Assembly (NCBI GenBank): GCA_018902385.1
Contig: JABSSW010000089.1
Location: 1 to 48,965 of the forward strand
Source: Physcia stellaris
Lineage: Eukaryota > Ascomycota > Lecanoromycetes > Caliciales > Physciaceae
Length of the DNA stretch: 48,965 bases
Direction of reading: 5' to 3'
The notes below the pieces were generated by a model. The model did no database searches, was not told the DNA's origin, and saw only the letters and a list, made by a program, of their open reading frames with translations. Position 1 is the first letter of the stretch; each line of letters begins with the position of its first letter. Positions 23,465 through 36,169 of this stretch are shown here, one piece after another. Made by a program: the position numbers and the translations under genes.

Positions 23465-24738
23465 GCAAAATCATTTGTTATGTAATTCGATTTGTTACAT
23501 GCGTAACACGTACGTTCGTCGAATTTTGAAAATGCGAAATTTTGATTTTGATTTCGATTTTCATTTTTTTTTTCATTTTGTTGACTTTGCTGCGATTTCG
23601 AGAATTGATTTTGATTGTTTTTTTGAACGTTGTCAGATTCAGCAAATTTGTTACGCGAAATTTTTTTGTTTTTATTTTTGTCATCGTCATTGTCATTTTC
23701 GTGATTTTTTTGATCATTTTCATTATTTTGTTTTGTTTTCGTAACATTGTTCGACGATTTATTTAGAATATTATCGTCGACAAACAGTTGTTTCGCAATC
23801 AACAAATTGACGATTAATTTGAAATAAAAATCGATTTCATGATTTCGCATTTTTACACATTTGATGCGAATGAAAGCATGAACTTTGATCAGCAATTTTT
23901 TTTGTCGTTTTTCGTTCGAAACGTGACGTTTCAATTTGTTTCACAATTTAATTAAATATTGATTGAACGCAACAATGCTTTGTCGAGACAACTGTTTGAC
24001 ATTTTCAATGACAATAGTCGTGTTCATGACACGAATTATCGAATTGCTAAACAACGTTAACAAATAATCTTTATATTGTTTTCATGTTTGTTTTTCAAAT
24101 TGAACATCAACATAATTACGTCATTGATTTTTTTTTGTCGTTATCAAAAGCGACGTCGATCAACTTGTTTTCATTTTTTTTGTTTGAAAATTAACAAAAT
24201 CGAAAACGATATATTTTTCGCAATCACGCAATCAATTTTTCAAATTGTTTCAATTTTCACATTTTTGCGTGTTTGAGATTTTTGATCGTGCGATTCGTTT
24301 CTTGATATGCGAAAACGAATTTTCATATTGATTATCGTTGTTGCGACGACGACGACGATTTCGATCACGTTTCGTTTTCGTTTTAATCAAAAATATTTTA
24401 AAATCATTGAATTTTGATTCAGTTTTCAACATTTTGATACGCATTTTCATTTGTTTGAAAATCACGTTTGAATCGACAGCAGCAAACACAACGACATCGC
24501 TATTTGACGACAACGAAACAAAATCATTTTTTCGTTGTGTTTCATTTTGATTAGAATGCGTAACAAATGCTGAATTGAAAAATTGATCAACATTTGAAAT
24601 CAGAAATTCGAAAATTGAAATGTGTTTAATTGAAACGTCGACATCATCAAAATCGACAAAATCATTGTTTTCATCAAAATTTTCGAATTGAACATCATCA
24701 AACAACTCAGTAACTCGATTGATAAAAGAAGAAAACAT
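23389..24738 (-). pseudogene. gag relic with zinc-knuckle remnant, family 3
   Basis: The frame 24738-24250 is a gag-like start region. The frame 23934-23389 is Asn/Lys-rich and contains RTCYACNKSNYITND, a degraded CCHC knuckle that has lost its His and last Cys. It overlaps the beginning of the protease frame, as usual for fused gag-pol relics. Confidence 0.7.
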
Positions 24739-24890
24739 AAAAAAATTGCTTGATAAAATGATGTTTGATTGTGATGCAATCGATACGATCGCACGATCAC
24801 GAGTTTGCGAACGAATTTCGCGACGACGAAACGCATTTGTTGAATTGAATATTTTTAATCGAACAATTCTTGATGTAAAGCAATTAGAAT

Positions 24891-25087
24891 TGTAAAAATG
24901 TAAACATTGCGTGACTAAAATGTGCGAATAATAATATTAATTGCTATGATAAATGCTAAACACATAATAAAATTAATTGTTAAAAAAACAAAAAAAAGTT
25001 CGTGAAACTTCGAGTATATAAACACGAGATGCGACAATTAAATTCACAGCGTTTTAGCGTTCGCTTGATCGACTTCGTTTCATTACA
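24891..25087 (-). repeat. family 3 LTR, right (5' LTR)
   Basis: 197 bp, the same length as the left copy. Followed by the right target duplicate ttcaa at 25088-25092. Confidence 0.92.
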
Positions 25088-25092
25088 TTCAA

Positions 25093-27000
25093 TAACGAGA
25101 ATCAACGTGCGATTCAAATTTTGATTGTCAAAAATTTTCGATTTTTCAAAATCAAAATCAATGATTTTTTTTATTCATCTCAGTGAATCAACGACATTGT
25201 TTCATTGCAAAACGTTATCAATCAATTTCGTGTCGATATTCAGCAATTCAAACAATCGAAAATTTTTCGCAACTTTTTGTCTCGATTTGAAATTATCAAT
25301 TCAACGTTCAATAATTCAATTTTTTCATCGATGTCGCGCGTAATCAAATTAAAAACGCTCGTTCAATTTATTGTTTTTGATCAATTTGATGTCTTTGTCA
25401 AATCGAAATTTCGACGAAATAGCGTTTCAAAAATTCGTAGTTTTAATTTCTCGTCACGAGCATTTAGCTATTTTCTCATTATCAATTTTGATAGTGAATC
25501 GAATATTTCTCGTCAATTCATCATCGAATCAAAAACGACTGACAATGAGCATTCAGTCAGCGCTCAAATTAACAATAATCAAACATTTTTTTTCATTCAG
25601 ATTGAAAAAATTCGTCGCATCATGTTTTCAACAATTTCGTCGTCAATTGAAATAAATTCGACTTTATGAAATGACATCATGATCGTGATTATCGCGTTCG
25701 TTTCAGTATTTTGATTCGCTGTTGACACATTTTTTTCTGTCAACAACAATAATGATTTGCAATCGATCATCAAATTTGCTGAAAATGTTGATTATTTTGA
25801 TTCGAATTATGAAAATTCGATCGATATTGATCAATTTATTGTGAATTTCGATAAACACAACTTTTATCGAAATGTTTACATTTTTATCGATCATTTCAAA
25901 AATTTGAACAAAATCACGTCTGATTCTAGAATCAAAGAATTTGTGACTATTTGTTTTAAAAAAAAGCTTTACGTTGATACAATTCGAAATTTACTGAAAT
26001 CGAAAAAATTTTTTTCAAAAAAATTACAATTGAACGTTGATGCACGCATTTGATAAAGCGATTCAAAAAAAAAATTCTGTAACATTGAAAAAATTACAAA
26101 TTGAGTTTTATATTTACGTCGATGCTCGTCGTGAACGTAAATCACGTGTTTACATGCAAAATATATTACGATATTTCAGAATCGTCGATTATTCGTTCGT
26201 TTTTCATCAATGTATCACTGTTTGAAACAATTTTGAGATTGATTTTCGAGCGCAAATTTCTGAGTTCGCGAAAGATATTATTTTATTCAACTTTCTGACT
26301 CAGTTGAACGTTAAAAAAAATGTCTGAATGAATATGACTGCTCGTCAACGTGATTCTAACAACTTTGACGTTGATTTCAACAATATTGCTGATCGAATTA
26401 ATCGATTTAATAAACAAAATCGAAAACGACAAAATGATTATCAATAACAATTTGACGTCAACGATTTTCAATTTTTTTATTTTATTTTTATTCAGAACAA
26501 TATGAAAAATGATTTTCATTTGATTACATTTCATATCAATTCAAAAATTCAACTTATCAAAATCAAAAAAATCAATATCAATTTTTCGTCGAAAAATTTG
26601 TTTCAATTGCAATCGTTTTATCATTCGTCAAGCAATTTTTTCAATTAATTTTCGAAAGCGAATCAGATTCGAAAAATCAAGCGAAAACGAAATCTGATTC
26701 TCAAACAAACGAAAAAAAATTCGATAATCGTGTTGACAAAATCAGAACATACGTTGTCGACGAGAAAAATGAACTTGAGAAAAACTTTCACGAAAAGCAA
26801 AATCAAAAGCAAAAAAACTATCACGTTGACGATGAAAATTTTACATATTACGAATCGAATAGTCAAAATGATGAGCAAATTGTCAATTTCATTTTATTTG
26901 TTTTTGCGACGACGTCGAAGTCTTGCTGTCGTCATTGTAAAGAATTTTTTTCGTTCAATAATAATTTGCATCAGCATTTTCGTGTCAGTTGTTCAACGTT
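25093..27000 (+). pseudogene. gag relic, family 2
   Basis: The frame 25757-26053 and its continuation (ARRERKSRVYMQNILRY, then VFHQC, to about 26225) match the gag of a fungal Ty3 lineage. At about 26918-26960, CRHCKEFFSFNNNLHQHFR keeps a C-x2-C...H-x3-type zinc finger typical of that gag. Stops and frame changes interrupt it throughout. Confidence 0.75.
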
Positions 27001-27379
27001 AATCAAAATCATATGAAAAAATTTTCACAATTGATTTTGATTCGTCAAAAAATTCGAAATCGTGTATTTTGTCGTATTCGTGTCATTTATCGAAATTATC
27101 AAAAATTTCGTTTCGTTCAAATCGATGTCATCGATTTCGTTAATCGTTTCATTATTCGACAAAATTAATTTACGTTTTAACGTTAATTTCGTTTTTGACG
27201 TCGATATCGATTACAATTTCAAAAATTGAAATTATGTCAAAATTAAAATATTTTTTTTGTTAATCGTCGAATTAACAAATGTTTGTTTAAACATTGACGT
27301 CGACGTTTCATTGATAAATCGTACGTTTTTCAAAATTCAAACGTCAAATACGTTCGTTCGAATTATGATTTCTTTTTGC

Positions 27380-27780
27380 AAATTCGTGATTTGAGCACGA
27401 ATCGTCATCAAACATGAAAATATGCTGTTTGTGACATTTATTTGTCAAAATCGAAAAACGACAAAAATGTCATTTCGTTTATTCAACGAAAAAATTCATT
27501 TAATAAACAATTTTAAAATCAATATGTTAATTGACAATGATATCATCGACTTTGATTGAAGCAGTTCATTATTGATATGAAAATTAAACAAATTGTAATT
27601 GAAAATATCGACGTTTCAATTTTTATCGAAATGAAATCAGCAAAGACGTCGTTTCAACGTTTAATACATTTAAAGAAAATCGTTATTATTTCGTCGCATA
27701 TTGAAATGATTCAATTCACAACGTCAATTTATTTGTTTCGCGCGATTTTCTGTTCGAATCAAAAGACACGAAATTGATCA
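27380..27780 (+). pseudogene. protease relic, family 2
   Basis: CDIYLSKSKNDKNVISFI, KIHLINNFKINMLIDNDIID and, after a TGA at about 27558, FIIDMKIKQIVIENIDVSI match the protease and post-protease region of the same lineage. The fragment 41640-41929 is a second, related copy. Confidence 0.78.
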
Positions 27781-28099
27781 TGTATGTTCATTTTATTGAC
27801 GTCAACATTATTGCTATATTGATACGCAATGATAAAAATATTTCAATCAAAATATCACGCAATTATCGACTAAATCGTGTATTTGAGCTAGATTTTTTCG
27901 AATGTTTTTCACATTGAAATTTAAATGACGTCAAACATTTCGCGATCAAAAATTCAAAATTTTTCATAAAGATGAATGATTTAAAAAACTCATTTCTGTC
28001 TGCGTTACAACGTATGTAATTGTTATCGTTATCAAAATCGAAACAACATTCATCGATTTTTCAATCTAATCAACGTTTTCATATCGTTTAGCACGTCAG

Positions 28100-29310
28100 A
28101 AATGTTTGATTTTTCAATCGCGTCATTTTTTAATTTTTGATTTGAAAGATTTTTCTCAAATGTTTTTAATTCATCAGAAACTGTGCTATTTAACGACGTC
28201 ATTATTTACAATTTTGAATCGAATATTGTTGATTTTTTCGTCAAAATCGTCAACGATTTTTCGACATTATGACACGACATCGATTTTGTTAACATGTTTG
28301 AAAACAAATGAATGCGTATATTTTTCAAATTTGATTGAAAAACGCGTGTATTTGACAAAATCAAAATATATTCATTAAAAATCAAAAATCGCGAATTAAT
28401 CGATTAAACATTCGACGAATTTCATCGTATCGACAAGTTGTTTTGAATTAACGAATCAACGTTTTTTTTTATTCGATTTTTTGTGTTTGAAAAACAATTG
28501 AAAAAAAACGAAAAAACAAAATGATCGTCGACATTCGTGATTTCAATGTTATTATTCAATCGAATATTTTTTTTTTGTCGTTTCAAATGAATATTTTCAT
28601 TTTGATTCGCGATTGCAAATATATTTTCGTTATCGATTGTTTTTTTTTATTAATGAAAAATACATTCGATCGATAAACACAAATTTATCGTTGTTAATCA
28701 TCGAAATCAAAAAAATTTCAATGTGACGATAATGAATTACAAAAATTCATCGATATACGTTTAACGTCAAATAAATCGATTATTTCGCACGTTTCGCGAA
28801 TTCGTTCGCGCATATGTCGATGACATCGTGATTTTTTCATATATTAAAAAAAAACATAAATTTCATTTGCGACGCGTTTTTATCGTTTTGATCGAAAACA
28901 ACATATTCGTCAAAATTGTCAAAAAAATTTTTGATTATTCGTCGATTTCATTTTTAAATCAAAAAATTGATTCATTTAATTTGATTATTTTTGAAAAAAA
29001 ATTTAAAACAATATCGAAATTTCGTTTTTTACGTATTTTACGTCAATTAGAAATTCATTTGAATTTGATCGATTGAATGCGAAATTACGTGTTTTATTAT
29101 GTTAACATTTTTAAATTATTTCAAAATCGTAAAATCGAATTTTTGCGTCATGATTCGACAATTGACAATGTTCGAAAATTTTATTCGATCAAAATTCGAT
29201 TAAAAAATTCAATTGAATTAAAAATAATTTTTTTCGAAATTTTGCAAATCATGTTGTCAAAAATTTTTTTATTTGATTCACGTCGACATCAAACGATCAT
29301 TATTTATTGA
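28100..29310 (+). pseudogene. reverse transcriptase relic with intact YVDD, family 2
   Basis: The catalytic block RAYVDDIVIFS (28803-28840) has both Asp codons. The continuation reads LRRVFIVLIENNIFVK and LRILRQLEIHLNLID. TGA at 29074-29076 stands where the family has Trp (GW-x-RDYVPYY), and MRNYVFYYV follows in frame. Confidence 0.88.
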
Positions 29311-29399
29311 TTTAAATGTCAACAAAAAATTTGATTTCGAAATTATGTTGTATTATGTTAAAAAATTTTTTGAAAAATAATTTGAAAAACAAATATTTT

Positions 29400-29861
29400 T
29401 CGCGTCATGCAATAAAATCGATATTTTTTTTCAATCGTTTTGTTATTGACGCGAAATCAAAATATTGATCAACAAAATTTGAAATTGTTGACATTGTATG
29501 AATTTTGAAAAAAATTCGTCATATTGTTGAAATTTTAAATAAAAACATTATTTATATCGATCATGATGCAACGTTGAAAATCGTTAATCAAATTATTTTT
29601 GTTATTTCATCAATCGACAAATTGAATTTTCGATTAATCAAAACGTTTGATTACATACAACGTTTCAATTTGAAAATACGTCACAAATTTGACAAACAAC
29701 ATATCGTGTCGAATGTTTTATTCAAATTAATCAACGTCAATATCAATTCGTTTAATTACAATGAAAACGAATTTGATGTTTTGTTCATTGTTTCATTAAT
29801 CGAAATGAATTTCGTTTTTAAACAACGCATTTTGAATGATTACAAAACAAATTTCAATTGA
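29400..29861 (+). pseudogene. RNase H relic, family 2
   Basis: In one frame, TGA at 29466-29468 and at 29499-29501 occupy two conserved Trp positions (YWPTE... and VW-x-LRKIRH). KKIRHIVE, IIYIDHDAT, DKLNFRLIKTFDYIQRF and IRHKFDKQHIVSN follow. Confidence 0.88.
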
Positions 29862-32684
29862 CAAAAAATTGTCAACATTTTGAATCAAAATGTCGAATTG
29901 AACAACGAAAACGTCGTTAATTTTTCTTTTTATAAAAAAAAAAACGATTTTATTTTTCGTCTTTGAAAAGATTATTTTGCGAATTTTGTTTTGTCGATTC
30001 AGTTATCGATTTTGTCGTTTTTAATATTTTGACGATTAATTGATCGACGATTAACACGTTGATTGTTTTTGATCAATGTTTCGAGAAAATTTCGTAAAAA
30101 AGATCTGAAATGTTTTATTAATTTGAAAATTTTCGACATTTTGACATTTTTATTTTTTATCGATTGTTTTTAATGTGAGACTGAAAATTGACGTCGTTGT
30201 GATTTTTAAAATTTATTTCGTCAATTTGATTTTTCGATTGCGATTTCAATTTGTTATTTTGAATTTCATTTTTCGTTTTGTTTTTATTCGAAAAAAATTC
30301 ATTACGATTATGTCAACGTTTGCAAATTTTTTTTAAATTTTTATTTTCGATGTTGAATTTGAATTTATCGACATTGAATTGACAAAATTTCTATTTTCTC
30401 GAATCGAAATAAACTGACGATTTCTCGATTCGTTTTTTGTTTTTTTCGACTTTCTCGAAATTTTTGAGCAACGAATTATAGTTATTTCGTTTAGATTTCG
30501 AAAATTTGAATTTTCCGATATGATCGATTTTCAATATGATTCAACATTTGAAAAATTGAAAATAAATTTTTGCGAAATTGTTGAAATTCGACAAATATTT
30601 ATTTTCAAATCGTTCGAACAAATTTGCGTCTTTAAAAAACGTAATTTAAAAAATTGTTTTTATCAATTTGAATGAATCGACGATAATTTGTTGATTTTTC
30701 GAAAAAATGTTATTGTTTGACTAAAAATTTTGCGTTTAAATTTAAAAGAATCGTCGACAAAAAAAATGTTGATAAAAATAAACATTTAATGAATTTTTAT
30801 GATTTTCAACGTCAATTCGACAATAAATTTTTAGTTTGTTCTAAAAATTTGATCGATGAAAAACAATCGAAATCAATTTGAAATGAAAATTTTCGATAAA
30901 AACGTGTTGATTTTGATGAATTTTGCGCGATAAAAATGAATGTCGTTGATTTTATCGCGTTTGTTGATTGAAAATTTGACGATTATTTTGAAAATTCAAT
31001 TTTCGATATATGAATTTGAAAATTACTTTCGCGATATTCATTTTTTTAAATTATAAAAACGATATTTTTGTTATTGCGATGTTTGATTCGTTCGAATTTA
31101 GTCTTCTTGACAATGATTTTGAAATTTTTAAAAATTTTTGAAATTTTGATTTATGAATAAATTTTATCGACTTGAAAAAAAATCTGTTTAAAAATAACGT
31201 AAATTCTGTTTACAATGACAACAATTGAAATCGACGTCTTTTGACGAAAATTTTTATCGTAAATCAAATTTATGAAAATTCGTAATTTCGTCTTTGTTAA
31301 AAAAAAATCGTTTGAATTGATAAATTTTTTTGAATTCGAACGTTTAATAAAATAAAATGTTAATTCGTTCGTCGTGATTTTGAATATTTTGTTCGTTGAT
31401 TCGAATATTCTTCGCAAGTATTCGACAAAATGACGCAATTTTTCGAAAAAAGAAAACGCATCAATGAATTTATTGTTTTTCGATTTTATTTGATTATTAT
31501 GAAAAATTTTGTTGAAATTTCAAATTTTTTGTTTGTGATTAAACGATATCGACAGATCGACTAAAAACAAATCGACTAAACGTTATCGAAAAACTTTTAA
31601 TGAAATCGTTTATGATTTCACGTTTGACGATTTTTAATTTCGAAAATTTTCGATTAACAAAACAATCGTTCGTCGATGAAAGTTTTTTCAAAAAACGTTA
31701 TTTTCATTTTTCGTTTCGTCAAAATCGAAATCGTTGATTTTCGCGTTTGTTCAAATCAAATCAATTGAACGATTGAAAAATCAATTTTTTGATATGAAAT
31801 TTGAAAATTACGTTTATATTGATTAGAATTATGAATACGATATTTTTGTTATTGCGATGTTTGAATCGAAATTTAAAACAATACGTTGAATTTTTCAAAA
31901 TTAAAAAAAAATTGATTTTGTTTTATCGATTTAATTTGTTTACGCATTGAATACATTTTGTTTTATCAATGACACAATTGAAATCGACGTTTTTTGACAA
32001 AAATTCATATCGTAAATCACGATTTATTTATTCGAATTTCGTTTTTATTGAAAAAAAAACACTAAATTGATAAAATCGTTTGAAATTGAACGTTTAATCA
32101 ATAAACGTCAAATCGCTCGTCGTGATTTTGAATATTTTGTTCGTTAATTAAAATATTTTTCGCAATTCGATGAATGATTTTCGAAATTAAAAAACGCAAT
32201 GAATTTAATTTACGATTACGAATTCGTCATGAAATTTGCAATTTTTTTGTTTGATCGATTAAACGATATTGACAAATCGATTAAAAACAAATCAATTAAA
32301 CGTTTCGATATGAAAAATTTTTCGCAATCGAACAATTTATTGTCGCATTCAAAAAATTTTTTGCAATCAATCAATTCAACATTTTTACATTTAATCAACG
32401 ATTTGTCGTCGTCGTTCGAAAATTTTTCACAACAAAATCAAATTCGTTCGTCGATTCAAATTTTGTTTCGTCAAAATTTACATCATCGATTTCGTCAATA
32501 ATTGATTCGATAATTTTTCGATTCGTTCGATTATTGAAAAAATAAAAATATGATATGATTGAAAAATATAATTAAAAATTAACTTTTTGATGAACGTGTA
32601 TTGACATACAATGAAAACATTGTTAACATACAATAAAAACATTGTTGACATCGAAACGTTGTCGTTTTTTTGATTGAAACAAAA
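29862..32684 (+). other. 3' part of family 2, integrase not recognisable, with internal duplication
   Basis: An integrase is expected here but I could not recognise one. Two blocks, about 30950-31620 and 31725-32330, are direct repeats of each other. Examples are atttttgttattgcgatgtt near 31065 and 31843, and gtcgtgattttgaatatttt near 31370 and 32120. Confidence 0.55.
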
Positions 32685-32870
32685 TGTTAAATGTTATCGA
32701 CGATTTGATTTGTTTGATTTGAATGTTTGTTCGTTGAAATGATTAATTTTATCGAAAAAAACGAAAAAAATTTCTTTTTTTCACATGTAATTAAAATTTA
32801 TAAATCGAAATTTCTTTATAATTTATAATTTATTTATTTTTTACATTTTTGTTTTCAGCAAAAATATGAC
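32685..32870 (+). repeat. family 2 LTR, right
   Basis: Matches 16933-17106 but is more heavily mutated and carries a small insertion of TTATAATTTATT-type sequence around 32817-32832. Confidence 0.75.
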
Positions 32871-33626
32871 GTGTTGACGACAAACAAACAAACAAAAATT
32901 TGTGAAAAAACAAATTGAATTGATTGCGTGACAAATTCATATTGATTGTTGTTTTTATTTCTTCATGTCATGTTATTTGTTTTCGTATCGTTGTATGTAA
33001 CAAATTCAATTTTCGTTGATGTTGATTGCGAAAATGTAAAAAAAAATCGAACGTATACGTTTTTGAAATCGTCGTAACGAATTCATTTGAAATCGACGTG
33101 CGAATTCGTTCATAAAATGTCATTAAAACAAAATCATTAATCGTTGTAACGAATTATTGAATGTCGTTGAAACAAACGAATCGTTGAAAAAAAACGAAAC
33201 AAAACGAATAAATTTTTTTTGTTTGAAATTTTGAATAATTGTTTGTTGATTTGAAATTGTTGTATATGATTTTTTTTTAAATAAACGATATTTCAACGTT
33301 TAAAAAAATAAATATTGTAAACATTATTTGATGAATTAATTGATTCGAAAAAAACATGAAAATCGTTTATTGATTGAATGTCGATTGATTTCGACGAACA
33401 AAAAAATCGTTTATTAATTGTCATTTTCGCAAATACACGTGTTGATTGATTTTCAAAACAAAAAAATCGATTATTGAATCGTTTCGTTGACATGAAAATG
33501 CTTTATGTAAATTTTTCATTCAATTCACGAAAACGTCATGTTTCGTGATTTTTTTTAAGAAAATTTTTGACGATTTTCTTTTAAACATTCGCGTATTTTT
33601 ACGAACGATGAAAATTTTATTTTTAT
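32871..33626. other. unassigned AT-rich spacer
   Basis: About 760 bp between family 2 and copy B of family 1. No coding relic is recognised. A small internal repeat (acaaaaaaatcg plus ttattgaat-like text) occurs at about 33355, 33400 and 33460. It is not the missing end of copy A as far as I can see. Confidence 0.4.
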
Positions 33627-33844
33627 TGTTACGAACATGTCTGACAAATAAATTTGACAAATAAATAATTGATTGAATTCGAACAACGAATTATGTTTTT
33701 TTTATCGAAATTGACGTGATTTGAAATTTGAAATCGACAATTGTTTGCAATTTCAACGAATTTTGTATTTTTTGTTTTTGTAAATTTATTGATTTCGTTT
33801 AATTAATCAATCAAAAAACTACAAACACGATTCGTGATATTATA
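33627..33844 (+). repeat. family 1 LTR (copy B, 5')
   Basis: Starts tgttacgaacatgtctgaca and aligns with 12454-12682 and 39286-39535, with several short deletions. Confidence 0.85.
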
Positions 33845-36169
33845 ATAAATTTTTTATTTTTACGTCGTGATTACTCGAAACGTTCAAAAAATAATTTTCA
33901 AATCGAATCAAATTTTTCGTTTGAAAAACAAACGACGAATTTTTTTTGACGAAACAAACGACGAAAATTATATAATTACAAATCGAATTTACGATCAAAC
34001 GACGAAATTTCGACGATAAAAAACGACAAAAAACGACGACGTTTTTTTTTTTTTTTTCGAAATGATTCGAAATCGTTGATACAATGCAAATTCAATTTTT
34101 TGCGTCAAAATTTGAATTCGACAAATGCGACAAAACGTTGAAAAAACGAAATTTCAAAAAATCGTCGAAAAATTCACGATTCGTTACAAGTTTCGTCAAT
34201 TTTTTTTACGTCAAACGTTGTGTCGAATCAAAACGACGATGTCAGTTTTTGAACATAAAATCGTTCGTCAATTGAAAATAAATTCGAATTTTGAACGTAT
34301 TTAACGAAAATGCAACGTACGTGATCGTTTTAAAAAAATTTATCAATTCGTCAAAATTTACAAATTTAAAAAAACAAAATGAACGAAACATGAAATATTT
34401 TCGAAAAAAAACGCGACAAATTTAAAACGATAAATTGATTTTTAAATCGTTCAAATGCAATATCACGACAATATATTCAATCAAACAATACAAATTCGTC
34501 GTTTAAAAATTTTCAAATCAAATCGTCGATGAAAAAATGTATTTAATTGACGTTACGATTTATCAAAATTATCGCAAAAAAATAATACAAAACACATAAC
34601 GACGATAAAATTTCGATATATCATTTTTTATTACGTTTCAAAATCAACGTTCATTATTTTTTATTGTTGAAAACGAATTCGATATATTCGATTCGAAATG
34701 TTTCGAATGTTCAATTCAAAAAATCGAAAACGACGACGAATCGTCAACAATCGAATCAAATAATTCAAAAATTGATATTACGACGATTACGAAAACGACA
34801 TTCGTCAAAAAAATTTGAAAAATCAACGCAATAAACGATGAAAAACGAAAAACAACAATCAAAATTTTCGTTATTTTCAAATTATTTTTTCAAAATATCG
34901 AATGATTTTTGACGATTCAAAAATCGAAAACAAAAATATCAATGTTTTTTCATTACGATCAATCAAATCGAAATTTCAAAACATTTTTTTTTGTTTCGTT
35001 AAAAATTGTCGATAATCAAAAAATTTTGAAACATGAAAAATCAAAACGATATTCGAACGTTTTTGAAAAAATGTTAAAATATTTTCATCATTTATCAAAA
35101 ATATTCGATTTTCAAAAATTATCAAATTATTTTTTGATAAACATACGATCAAAAATCGAATTTTGAACGATAACAATGTTTTTTTATTTCGATAAAAATG
35201 TTTATTAAACGATTTTTTATTCGAATTCAAATTAAAAAAATTCAAAAAATTTTAAAAAAAATTTCAAAAAAAAATTATTGAACATTTAATCAAATCGATA
35301 TTTGCAATCAAATTCAATTTTTACGTTTTGATTGAAAATTATCGATTGATTCGAATCGTTAAAACGTTATTCAAAATAATTACATTTCGAGATAATTTCA
35401 AATTTCGATAAATTTTATTACACAAATTTTAAAAAATCGTAAAAGATTAATTATCGAAATTTTTCAAAACATAAAAATTTGAAATTTTTTCAAATTAAAT
35501 TTTCAATCAAACGATACAAATTCGATTTTTTTTCATGAAAACGAATTCGATAAAATTCTTTTTTTTTTTATCAAAAAAAATTTCGAAAACGACGATTATC
35601 GTTTGACAAAACATTTTCAAAATCATTATTTTTAATATGAATTTCGATATATTCGATTAATATTTTCAATCAAAAAATTCGAAAACGACGACGAAATGAC
35701 GTTTCAACAAACGATTTTTAAAAATTCGAAAACGACGTTCGTCAAAAAAAAATTAAAAACAAAAAAAATTTGAAAAACGAAATCAAAATTCGTTCAATTA
35801 ATTTTGACGATTTTCAAAATTGAATTAAGAATAAAATGATTGATGCAATTTTGTTTGAATGCTCGAAATCGAAAAAATTCAATGTTTTGCAAAAAAAATT
35901 TATCGTGAAAATTTTCAAAATTCGAAAAAAACAAAACTCGATATTTGAAAAATGAAAAAAAAAAAATTTTTTCAAAAATTTCGATTTTCAAAAAAATTTC
36001 AAATTATTTTTTTAAATTTACGAAAATTTTAATGATAACAATTTTTGATTTCGAAGAAATGTATTTTTTGAAAACGAATTTGAAAAAAACTGTAATGATC
36101 GTAAAAAAAAAAAAAATATCGTCGATTTGTTTTTTGACTTATGAAAATTTGTTGTCTTGAATAAATATT

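Larger units (their letters stand above)
17539..25087 (-). mobile_element. complete Ty3/Gypsy family 3 element, nested, minus strand
   Basis: Length is 7549 bp, bounded by 197-bp LTRs (17539-17735 and 24891-25087). It is flanked by ctcaa (17534-17538) and ttcaa (25088-25092), a 5-bp target duplication differing by one CpT to TpT change. Relics on the minus strand read gag, protease, RT, linker and integrase from right to left. A poly-T tract at about 17740-17748, just inside the left LTR, would be the polypurine tract on the coding strand. Confidence 0.9.
16933..32870 (+). mobile_element. Ty3/Gypsy family 2 element, interrupted by family 3
   Basis: Direct repeats 16933-17106 and 32685-32870 (tgttaaatgttatcgacgat ... 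gttttcaaca/gttttcagca) are taken as its LTRs. Subtracting the nested family 3 element and its target duplication leaves about 8.4 kb. Coding relics lie in + orientation at 25.1-29.9 kb: gag with a C2H2-type finger, protease, RT and RNase H. Its left LTR abuts family 1 copy A, so it probably inserted there, but copy A does not resume on the other side and no target duplication is visible. Confidence 0.75.
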
